DNA from: Strongylocentrotus purpuratus
Lineage: Eukaryota > Echinodermata > Echinoidea > Camarodonta > Strongylocentrotidae
Direction of reading: 5' to 3'
NCBI RefSeq assembly: GCF_000002235.5
Contig: NW_022145615.1
Location: 30,163,059-30,227,058, forward strand
DNA length: 64,000 bases
Shown here in pieces: positions 56,011-64,000 of the stretch (position 1 is the first letter of the stretch; each line of letters begins with the position of its first letter). The position numbers were made by a program, and so were the translations under genes. The notes beneath the pieces were generated by a model. The model ran no database searches. It was not told the DNA's origin and worked only from the letters and a program-made list of their open reading frames with translations.

Positions 56011-56539
56011 CTCTGAAACTCGACCCACCTCTCAGTCCATACATACATTATAGGATTGTCCCACTCAACACAACAAATACATCATTCATATGCAAATCAG
56101 TTTTATTGTTTGCTCACACAATAGACAACTCCGCTGGAATTTTCTCCAGCTCTTTGCACACTTCACTGCGTTTCGTCACAATGAGTACAAATCCTGGCAT
56201 TCAATAATATCTCACACTGCCTTAACTCAACGTAGATTTCCTATAACTTGTTCTTTATCTTGTATAAGTACCGGCATTTATTAGAGGAAAAGTAGAGTAT
56301 TTCTTCAGCATAGTACTACCTGATACAATCTTTTACGCACCTTGCCTCGAGAAAAGAAAGGACAAACAATTCTACATGTCTCATACGAACTGTTGTTATT
56401 CATATGCTTGTTAATAATTGATCGCAGCAACAGGTGGGTTTCCTACATGACACCAATCTGATGAGGTGGGACCAGCAAATGAAATAGTATTATATACTTG
56501 CATTACAAGTTTGTCAAGTTGTGACGATAAGTGTCGAAT

Positions 56540-56573
56540 ATGGAGGAGGAATATGACGATGAAGATGAGATTC
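56540..56573 (+). CDS. ANKDD1: ANKDD1-like exon 1
   Basis: The ATG opens MEEEYDDEDEI and the exon ends after the first base of the next codon, at gtaagtat. It is short and acidic. I chose it because its phase and the strong donor join exon 2 without a stop. The 5'UTR and promoter are not resolved. Confidence 0.7.
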
Positions 56574-59500
56574 GTAAGTATTTTTACTCCTTTTTAATCG
56601 TTAATAATAATTGAATATCATCAATAACAAACTGAATGAGAGTAATCAGTATGCAGCAACAGGTGTAAATCATTATAACAGATAAGTTCGTATCCCAATA
56701 TTTCGTGACGGAGTACCTGTTTATTATTTTCCAAGTTCTATTGAACTTTCTTTTCACATGCTGACAGGTAATACTCCTAATTGTATCTACGTCCAATTAA
56801 ATGCATGTGTTAATGAACCCATTGAGTTGTAGGCCTATATGCCTGCTTTTATTTTACATGAATATAGACTTAACTGTTATTGTTGTTCTCGTCGTTGCAT
56901 CAAAATTCTCAACGAAGTGAGAAATAATATGAAATAGAATGTTATATATTTACAAATAAAATTGCAAATCTATTCAATAACATTATAAAAGCGAGATTTT
57001 AATTGTTGAAATGTGAAGTATATATTCATGATGGAAATATGAAAAGTACATCACACCCAGTGGCGTACCTGGGGTACTCCGTCAGGGGGGGCAAGCGACC
57101 GAAACAAACAAAAAAGGCGATGCTAATTTTCACTTCTGGCGAGCGAGCGAGCAAAAAAAAATCTTTAAGTAACGTTTGGTATATAAACTGGTATTGTTGC
57201 AAGTTGGGGGTGGGAACATTCACTTGTTAGCGACGTTAATTTCATTTTTTTTGCAAAGGAGCGTAGCGAGCAAGAAAAAAAAAATCACTTCTTTTTTAAT
57301 AATTGCCACTTAAACTTGGTTCAATTGTCCCATGCAGGGCGCGGGAACAATATTGTGTTTAGGGTGATTTTATACCCATTTTAGCTAGCGAGCCAAAATA
57401 CATCTTTCAATGAATTGCTATATAAATTTCGTTTCATTGTTGCAGGTCGGGGTCGGGCACAATCGTGTTTAAGACAATGTCAATCCCATTTTGGCGGGCA
57501 GGCAACCCTCTACATTTCTCTTTTTAATGATATTGTAGCAGGTTAGTGGTGGGCACATAATTCCACGAGCTAGCGAGCGTAGCGAGCGACCGAAAAAAAT
57601 CACTTCTCTTTTATAGGGAAAATATGGTACATAAAACTTGGGTTCATTGTTCCATGTCAGGGACGTGATTATTAAAAGCGGTGTTATTTCTAATTTGGCG
57701 AGCGAGCGTAGCGAGCGAGCGAAAAAAATCACTTCTCTTTTATAGGGAAAATATGGTACATAAACTTGGGTTCATTGTTCCATGTCAGGGACGTGATTAT
57801 TAAAAGCGGTGTTATTTCTTTTTAGGCGAGCGAGCGTAGCGAGCGAGCAAAATTTTTGTAATGATAATAAATTTCATATTTTCTTGTTGCAGGGCAGGGC
57901 TTACACAATCATGTCTAAGGTGATGTTAATTCCGTTTTGGCGAGCACGAGCACACCAAAACTTCTTTGAATAACGTTTGGTACATAATTATTAACTGGTT
58001 GTTGCAGGTTGGGGCGGGCACGTTAGCGGTGTCAATTCCATTTTGGCGAGCGAGCATAGCGAGCAAGCAAAAAACAAAATTCTCTTTTAATAGAAATTAA
58101 TAAATAAACTTGTTTTTATTGGTGCAGGTCAGGATGGACGCAATCGCGTTTAACGCGATTCAATTCCTTTTTGGCGAGAGGGCGAAAAAACTCTTCCATT
58201 TTTAATGATATTGTTGCAGGTCAAGGGTGGGCACAATTGTTTCCAAAGCAATATCTATTCATTTTATTCGCGAGCAAGTGTAGCGAGCGAGAAAAATGAA
58301 TTACTCTCTTTTAGTAACATTTGGTACATACATTGTGTGTTATTGTTGCCATGGTTGCAGGTCGGGGCCCGTCGGGGCAGGCACAATTGTATTCTAGGCA
58401 ATGCTAATCCTTTTCTTTTTTTAGGGGGACGAGCCAGTGAAAACATTTAATACAAAATAGGCTAGCAAGCAGTTCGCGCCAGCGAAGAGTTTCGAATTTG
58501 TTATATCACTTATATTTTCCTATTTTCATTTGTCTTAATTTTTCAGGGCCGTATGCGGAATATTTTTCTGGTGGGGGAGGGGGAAAGATGCGTTAAAAGT
58601 TTTCGAAGAATCTCAAAAGCAAAAGGAGTGAAGGGAGTTCGAGCGACCGAACTGGTCATGAGGGTACTTTTGCATTTTCAAAAGTAGAATTGAAGGATTT
58701 GGTATAGGCCTACACTACATTTTCAGGAAAAAACTGTACGTTTTCAAAATATCTGGGGTCAACTGCCCCCCCCCCCTGGTGCGTACGGCCATGGTCTTTT
58801 TTTTTTAAATTTCCCCATTTTTTTCCTTTCCTTTTCTTTTCCCTTTTTCTTCCTTTTCTCTTCTTCTTCCTTTTTTCTTTCCTTTTTCTTTTTTTCCTTT
58901 TTTCTCTTTTTTTCCTTTTTTTCTTCCCTTTTCTTTTTTTCTTTTTCTTTCCTTTCCTTTCTTTTCTTTTCTTTCCCCTTTTTCTTTTTTTCCCCTGGAG
59001 CCCGTCAGGGGGGCACTCTGCCCCCCCTGCCCCCCCCATAGGTACGCCAGTGATCACACCTGTCACACCCAGATAATCTCTTATACTTCATAATTCTTCA
59101 TAATGTTGAGAAAGTTACGTGAATACTGAACATGTTAAATATAATGACAGATTGCGCTTCTGCTGTATTACTCGAATAGACATTCATCGTCAAAAATGAT
59201 TACAGTAAAAAAAAAAAAAACTGTGCTTGTATGTGAAATGTAAATTGAAATAAATAATATCATATCCTTTCTATCGACATGATCGATATGCTAAGTTTCA
59301 TATTGTTGGGGAAAACAATCTGACCCGAATTTTACTCGTCTCATTTGAACATATTTACATGAAAAAGCAATAAATGTGTGAAGCTCCTTAGAAATACCAA
59401 TCAATAGTACATAATTATATACAACTGCATTGGAGTATAATTATATAAGCATTAATGTAGGTAACGTTTAAAAAAAATACAGTCAAACCTGCTTTAATGA

Positions 59501-61117
59501 CCACCTGTCTACAAAGACCACATTTTGTGTTTCCCTTGAAAATGGTTTCTAATTGAAACGTGTACTAAAGGAACTTGTACATAAAGATCACCTGCCTATA
59601 AAGACCACTGTTTTTGTCCCTCTTGGGAGGACTTTATAGACAGGTTTCACTGTACCTATATCATACTTCCTTGTTTCATGTTCCTCCTTTCTTCCTGTAG
59701 TTCTGCCCAAAGAGAAGCAGTTTCATGAAGCGTCTAGGACAGGGGACCTTGCGCTGGTGGACGCCCTGATTGCACAGAAAATCAACGTGAATTGCATGGA
59801 CGAAGTAAGACCATCTAGTGCAGGCCTTCTCAACTAGTTTATTAGAAGTGCCAAAAACGAAAAGAATTTGTAGTTGAAGTGCCACCCTGTATTGTTGACT
59901 GTGATGCGAAGCCCTAACGGGGGGGGGGGGGGGGGGGGGTAGCAGGGTGCGGAGCCCCCGGAAGCTGGTGGATTTAGGGCTTTCTAAAGGCCCAAATGGG
60001 GCATTTTTAGCACCATTTCATTCCACAATATAATCAATCATAATTTCATATTGATGTGAACAAAATTAGTACAATTCCTGTGTACAATTACACAGGAGGT
60101 ATATTTATATGTAGTTTGTTGTGTGCAATAAACACGGGAAATGTCAAAATGAAGTGAAAAACAAACAAACAAAAAACAAGATGTTTCCAGAGATTGGCAA
60201 TGTTAAAATTGGTAACCCATCGTAAGCTAATTGTTATTCAGAGCTTAGGTTTAGAGTCGTATAAAATAGTAAAAAACGATAAATTCCACTTTCTTCCTGT
60301 TTGTTAAGCAGGCATTTGGGGCTCAAATTCGACTGCAACTGCTTGATTTAACTGAGTATTTGATTCTCAAAAAAATATTCTTTCTTTCTGTTTTTTGTTT
60401 TGTTGTTGCAACAGTCGCGCACCACTTCGTCTGACCGCAAGCGCCACAAGTGGCGCGCGCGCCGCCAGTTGAGAAGGCCTGCTCTAGTGCATCATAATTA
60501 TCATTATCAAGAGAAGGGGTGATTGCATGTTGACTGTTTAAGTTGATTATTGTTTTATGGCAATCAGTCAATTTTGACTATTATCACTAACAATTTTTAA
60601 AATTTTATTTTTTAATCATATGTAATAATACAACTGACTTCTCTTTTGTTTTTTGGCAGTTACTTTTTTTTTTTTTTTTATAATTATAATATTAAAAAAA
60701 AAAGATAGAATAGTATTATGCCAGGTTACCAAGTCCTGTCAGTTCTAAATTGGCACTGTCCTGACAAACCTGCTCGTTTTTTGTACGAAGGTTTTTCGGA
60801 AACAAGTTTCCTGTGTCTCTTGGGATACCTTAATATCTTGAAACTCGAAAGGAAAGGAATAACACAAATCAAATAGAATCAAAGAAAGATCTTTTCCGAG
60901 GTAATTGGTTTCGCGCAATCTCGCATTTCTATCAAAAGGAATTTAATAACAAACATTTATAACAACTGTACTGATCTTTATATCTAAATTATTTTTAAAT
61001 TACTGTTGAAAACAGTGATTTTTATAGTGTTGTTTGTGAGATGATGTGGGGGGATTGCGGTGGAGGTAACTGTGGCGATATTTTGTGCCCTAATGATTTA
61101 GGATAAATTAGCTATTG

Positions 61118-61154
<37 letters not shown>

Positions 61155-63273
61155 GATGATAATAATAGTGGGTTCTTGTATAGCTCTCATGTCTGTCAGA
61201 CTTGATGATGACAATTATTACCCCAGCTTTAGCACTAGCATTTCAGAGATTTAATACCTGCCAGGTACCCATTTACCTCACCTGGGTCGAGTGTGATGAT
61301 GATGATGATGCATTGTGGTGGTGTTGTCATTGCTGGAGTTTATGGACCATAATGGTTTTATGGAAGGTGATAATGGATGGAGAAAGGAGAACACTTTTAT
61401 TTTCTCTCTCCCTCCCGCTCTCTCTTTCATTCTGTTTTCTTTTTATGCTTGAGAATCTCGATTGAATTAACCTCATAGAATAATATACAAATCATGTATG
61501 TCAGATGTACATCTAAAAAGTTTGTTAGTTAAACCTGTATAAAACTCAGATTGCACATACTATTTACAGCAAATAATCTTGTTAATAAAGAAAATAGGTA
61601 ATAATAATACAAGCTATTTTAAAACTATTACCTACCATTTCTTTACAGCGGGATCGTACACCATTGCAGCTGGCAGCGGGACAAGGGCATACGGAGGTCA
61701 TTGAATCGCTTACTGATGCTGATGCTAGAATAGATTTGGCAGATAAGGTAAGGAGGTAGCCTATAATCACAAACATAATCATGATCATGATTTAATATAA
61801 TTCCCATCATTTTCATTTTCCCGATCATTTTCTCTTTCATTATCGTTGACATTCTCGGCGCTCTCGTCGTCGTCCTGGTTGTCCTCATTATCATCATTTT
61901 TCGCCGCCATCTCTTCCTTATCAGCACTATTGTTATCATTAAAAACAACGACAACTTCCAAACCATCGTCGTTGTCATTAGAATTATCTTCATCGTCATC
62001 ATATTTATCATAGTTGTCATCGTCATCGTCATCATCGCCGTGATCATTATCCTCATCATTATTGCCATTATCATCGTCACCCTCATCATCATCATCATCG
62101 TAGTACTCGCCATTATCATCATCATCCTCCTCATCATTATCCTCATGTGAAATAAAGTCACCATCCATGCTGCATAATCTATCACCCTAAATCTACTTTA
62201 ATATATAGGCCACATACCTATATTTCCTTTCATGTTTTATTTACTCTAGTTTGGGATGAACGCCCTCTTGTGGGCGACGTGGTTTGGGAAGCACGAAGCA
62301 ATGAAAGCACTTGTAAGATCAGGAGCCGACGTTAAAGCAGAAAACAAGGTTAGTTTACTTCTTTATTAACTTATAGATATAAATTTGAAGAATAAGAAAG
62401 TATCTGGTAAAAGGTAAGCTTCTTTAATCATGCATTTGCATTATAAACGTTTGTGGTTTATCCAAATATGCTCGTCAAATACAAGTGTAACACATACTAT
62501 CATGATATTCTATTCAGTTAATGATCTACATTCCTCCTTGTCACCAAAATAAATAAATAAGTATCCGGTGAGATTAACACATAATTCCTTGCTTTTACCT
62601 TGGTTAACGTTATGCGTGTTTGAAAACTTACAACTGGGGGATGTTTCACAAAGATTCTAAGTTGAACTTGTCTCTAAGTTGGACTTAAAAATTATGGAAA
62701 GCCGTTAGCGTCTTTGAAAATATTTTGTAAAAGTTATTTTGAAAGGCATAAAATGTTGATTCAAATCATTCATATTTGCTATCATCGAGGAGATTTCATG
62801 TTCTTGATGTGGAATTTATAAATAAAGTCTAAAATACTTGAATTTCTGCTTTTGAATATATTTCATTTTAAGGCTCCAATGGCTGTCCATAACTTTTAAG
62901 TCCAACTTAGTGTTAAGTTCTACTTAGGATCTTTGTGAAACACCTCCCTGGTCGTATTGCTCCCCATGGAGTGAAGAATGTGCCCAAAATGTATGTGAGC
63001 GAGCCTCAAATCTGATGACAGGGGTTACCGTCATGTTTTGTAAACGCTTTGATATACCATTGGGTGCTCTATCAATCAAGAAGATTGTCATTATTACCAC
63101 AACTTTGCTTAACCATACAGCAAGGGATGAATATCGTCCACTGTGCAGCATCGCGAGGTCATCGTAACGTCCTGGAGTACATCGTACGCGAACTCCTCGA
63201 CGAGGACCCGATGGACAGCGACTACGAAGAGGATGACGGTGGAGGAATCAGTCTCAATGCTGTGTCGGGAAAG
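56540..63273 (+). CDS. ANKDD1: ANKDD1-like ankyrin-repeat gene, 5' part (5 exons)
   Basis: Five exons (34, 104, 99, 99 and 153 bp) join in frame to 163 codons. The acidic start MEEEYDDEDEI is followed by LLPKEKQFHEASRTGDL and ankyrin repeats TPLQLAAGQGHTEVIESL, FGMNALLWATWFGKHEAM and GMNIVHCAASRGHRNVLEYI. The FGMNALL-xx-WFG and HCAA-x-x-GH phrases match vertebrate ANKDD1A/B as I recall them. Those are cytosolic proteins with about ten ankyrin repeats and a C-terminal death domain; their molecular role is poorly defined. The death domain would lie outside the window, so a related ankyrin protein without it cannot be excluded. Confidence 0.8.
57058..59052. mobile_element. hAT-like non-autonomous element with internal minisatellite
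   Basis: The ends are CAGTGGCGTACCTGGGG on the left and, read inward on the other strand, CACTGGCGTACCTATGGGG on the right. Both flanks carry the same 8 bases, ATCACACC (57,050-57,057 and 59,053-59,060). An 8-bp duplication and CAGTGGCG-type ends fit the hAT superfamily. No transposase frame is seen. The interior is a tandem array of about 110-115-bp units (57,100-58,480) followed by a pyrimidine-rich tract (58,795-58,996). It lies in intron 1 of the ankyrin gene. Confidence 0.8.
57100..58480. repeat. Minisatellite, about 110-115 bp units, inside the hAT-like element
   Basis: Recurrent blocks begin GCGAGCGAGCGTAGCGAGCG plus an A-run, then an ATCACTTCTCTTTT-like segment, GGTACATAAACTTGGTT, TTGTTGCAGGTCGGGG and GGTGTTAATTCCATTTTGGC. 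Roughly ten to twelve units; the two around 57,590-57,850 are nearly identical and the rest are diverged. Confidence 0.75.
59480..59652. mobile_element. TA-flanked inverted-repeat element (CAGTCAAACCTG family)
   Basis: Ends CAGTCAAACCTG and CAGGTTTCACTG with TA on each side, suggesting a mariner/Tc1-type MITE. The interior repeats the phrase CTACAAAGACCAC. Two other copies are in fibrillin introns (9,655 and 11,502). Confidence 0.7.
59701..59804 (+). CDS. ANKDD1: ANKDD1-like exon 2: first ankyrin repeat
   Basis: 104 bp after a ctgtag acceptor, ending GACGAA before gtaaga (phase 0). Encodes LLPKEKQFHEASRTGDLALV, then DALIAQKINVNCMDE. A TA-flanked inverted-repeat element ends 48 bases before it and a hAT-like element starts 17 bases after it. 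Confidence 0.85.
59821..60481. mobile_element. hAT-like non-autonomous element
   Basis: Terminal inverted repeats CAGGCCTTCTCAACT at both ends, with 8-bp flanks ATCTAGTG and CTCTAGTG (7 of 8 matching). CAG-x3-TTCTCAA ends are typical of hAT/Charlie-type elements. No transposase seen. It holds a 20-plus-base G run near 59,920. It starts 17 bases after exon 2 of the ankyrin gene. Confidence 0.75.
61116..61160. repeat. GAT trinucleotide microsatellite
   Basis: About 12 consecutive GAT/TGA units in intron 2 of the ankyrin gene; a shorter run follows at 61,294-61,309. Confidence 0.85.
61160..61296 (-). mobile_element. SINE body fragment (ATT-tail family)
   Basis: ATTATTACCCCAGCTTTAGC and CAGGTACCCATTTACCTCAC then CTGGGTCGAGTGTG match the body of the SINE family. 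Headless; in intron 2 of the ankyrin gene and flanked by GAT repeats. Confidence 0.55.
61649..61747 (+). CDS. ANKDD1: ANKDD1-like exon 3: ankyrin repeat
   Basis: 99 bp, exactly one 33-residue repeat, phase 0 both sides: RDRTPLQLAAGQGHTEVIES, then LTDADARIDLADK. Acceptor ttacag, donor gtaagg. Confidence 0.88.
61795..62165. repeat. Degenerate CAT/CGT trinucleotide tract
   Basis: Roughly 370 bases of interrupted ATC/GTC units in intron 3 of the ankyrin gene. Both other-strand frames stay open because of the repeat (Asp-rich and Met-rich frames). Confidence 0.8.
62250..62348 (+). CDS. ANKDD1: ANKDD1-like exon 4: ankyrin repeat
   Basis: 99 bp, one 33-residue repeat, phase 0: FGMNALLWATWFGKHEAMKA, then LVRSGADVKAENK. 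This is the segment most like ANKDD1A (FGMNALL...WFG). Confidence 0.9.
62634..62951. mobile_element. MITE with GTTTCACAAAGAT inverted ends, second copy
   Basis: Ends CTGGGGGATGTTTCACAAAG and CTTTGTGAAACACCTCCCTG. Shares ATTTTGTAAAAGTTATTTTG and ATGTTGATTCAAATCATTCA with the 18,110 copy (reverse complement). In intron 4 of the ankyrin gene, directly before a SINE fragment. Confidence 0.75.
62952..63095 (+). mobile_element. SINE 3' fragment (ATT-tail family)
   Basis: GCTCCCCATGGAGTGAAGAA, TCTGATGACAGGGG and GTAAACGCTTTGATA parallel GCTCCCCAGGGAGTGGAAAA and AAAGCGCTTAGGCA of the 48,051 copy. It ends about 25 bases before exon 5 of the ankyrin gene. Confidence 0.55.
63121..63273 (+). CDS. ANKDD1: ANKDD1-like exon 5: ankyrin repeat with acidic insert
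   Basis: 153 bp, phase 0. QGMNIVHCAASRGHRNVLEY, then IVRELL and an acidic stretch DEDPMDSDYEEDDGGG before LNAVSGK. The acidic insert makes this repeat about 18 residues longer than the canonical 33. No further exon was recognised up to 64,000. Confidence 0.87.
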
Positions 63274-64000
63274 GTAAGATAATCTTCACATTTTATCATA
63301 ATCTCAAGAGCTGGAAGACTTGCAGAAAATTCTATCCTCAAGAGTAACCCTTCTGCTAAAGTAATATGAATCATACCACATTCAGGGGGGGGGGGTGGAA
63401 ACTGAGGTGTCCGTTTAACCAATTACAATTTCAGTATTCCCATATGATGTAAGAGATTGGAGGTAAATTCGATAAAACTTATACCTAAATAATAGGTAAT
63501 AATTATTACACCGGTTTGGATGATTTGTCAGGTTCCACTTATTACTTTGTGAAACTTACGTATCGAGTTGGACATTTTCATGATTTCGCTGCTTTATTAC
63601 TATGCCCATTAATTAGCCACTTGCAGTATGCCCTGCTGACAAATTAAGTTTCTTATCATTTTTATCAATTTTCTAATGTCAATGTGGGAAAAGTGAAAAT
63701 CTCCCTGTTTAAATTATCGTACATAGAGAAATCTGCCTATTCATGTTTGTCACGTATTATAAAGCAATACGCTGTAACAAAATAATTTCAGCAATTATGT
63801 ATTTCTGTAAATATTCTCACGCTATCAATATAGCAAAATATTTCCGTCTAAACTATCTTGCACTGGTATAAAGACTATTAACTGCGGGTTAACTATTACA
63901 TAATCTTGATCAAAAAAACCTTTCTGTCTCTAATTATAGAATAATAATTTTCCTTTTCTAAACTATATGCATTCAATAGAAACGTACTATTTACTGCCAG
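63274..64000. other. ANKDD1: Ankyrin gene intron 5, beginning
   Basis: AT-rich, with a short G run at 63,386. No further ankyrin exon recognised before the window ends. Confidence 0.55.

Larger units (their letters stand above)
46668..56539. other. Intergenic to 5' flank of the ankyrin gene
   Basis: About 9.9 kb with clustered repeats: TTAA element, SINE and MITE in a row (47,480-48,588), TTAA element (49,573), LINE remnant and SINE (50,622-51,147), pyrimidine tracts, ATT-rich DNA (54,230-54,390), the second 0.54-kb TTAA element and the CT cluster. Stretches 51,988-54,229 and 54,995-55,600 show nothing I can name. Confidence 0.6.
56574..59700. other. ANKDD1: Ankyrin gene intron 1
   Basis: 3.1 kb. 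Two-thirds is the hAT-like element with its minisatellite; the last 220 bases hold the TA-flanked MITE. Nothing coding seen. Confidence 0.6.
59805..61648. other. ANKDD1: Ankyrin gene intron 2
   Basis: 1.8 kb: the 661-bp hAT-like element first, then unique AT-rich DNA, GAT repeats and a SINE fragment. Confidence 0.6.

Noticed and set aside
55610-56207. 196-codon Ser/Leu/Pro-rich frame on the plus strand
   Set aside because: CT-microsatellite translation without splice support; not an exon of the ankyrin gene.
57100-58480. CRISPR-like regular repeats
   Set aside because: Units are adjacent, 110-115 bp and diverged, without unique spacers, and lie inside a transposable element of an animal genome.
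58710-59066. Lys/Arg-rich 118-codon frame on the minus strand
   Set aside because: Low-complexity purine tract inside the hAT-like element; the frame runs through the element end into the flank.
61785-62168. 127-codon Asp-rich open frame on the minus strand (and an overlapping Met-rich frame)
   Set aside because: It is the translation of a degenerate CAT/CGT repeat inside an ankyrin-gene intron; repeats keep several frames open and no domain is present.

Overview
The window looks like AT-rich animal nuclear DNA, most likely from an echinoderm such as a sea urchin. This is an inference from a deuterostome-type fibrillin gene split into many small exons, tRNA-derived SINEs, many short terminal-inverted-repeat elements and abundant microsatellites. 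No bacterial, CRISPR or viral feature was seen.

Left half (about 159-31,778, minus strand): the 5' portion of a fibrillin gene. I place 28 coding exons (3,796 nt, about 1,265 codons). They run from a signal-peptide exon at 31,607-31,683 leftwards to a calcium-binding EGF exon at 159-284; the gene continues past base 1. Every junction after exon 1 is phase 1. The domain order is: short N-terminal region, 4-Cys region, three EGFs, hybrid 1, cbEGF1-2, TB1, Pro/Thr-rich linker, EGF4, cbEGF3-6, TB2, cbEGF7-9, hybrid 2, cbEGF10, TB3, cbEGF11-16. This is the vertebrate fibrillin order, domain for domain. The product would be a secreted extracellular-matrix microfibril protein.

Middle (31,779-56,539): about 25 kb with no confidently named gene. 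It holds possible minus-strand coding exons of an unrecognised gene (42,782-46,667), a probable LINE reverse-transcriptase tail fragment, several SINEs and TTAA-flanked inverted-repeat elements, recent tandem duplications, poly-G/C tracts and CT-rich microsatellites.

Right end (56,540 to past 63,273, plus strand): the 5' part of an ankyrin-repeat gene that resembles ANKDD1 (ankyrin repeat and death domain containing 1). Five exons give 163 codons; the remaining ankyrin repeats and any death domain lie beyond the window. Its introns hold two hAT-like non-autonomous elements with 8-bp target duplications. One is 2 kb long and carries an internal minisatellite.

The two named genes are divergent and have no evident functional link. 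The most unusual material is in the repeats: a minisatellite that seems to have grown from a splice-acceptor region, elements lying within about 20 bp of splice sites, and an inverted-repeat element enclosing telomere-like repeats.
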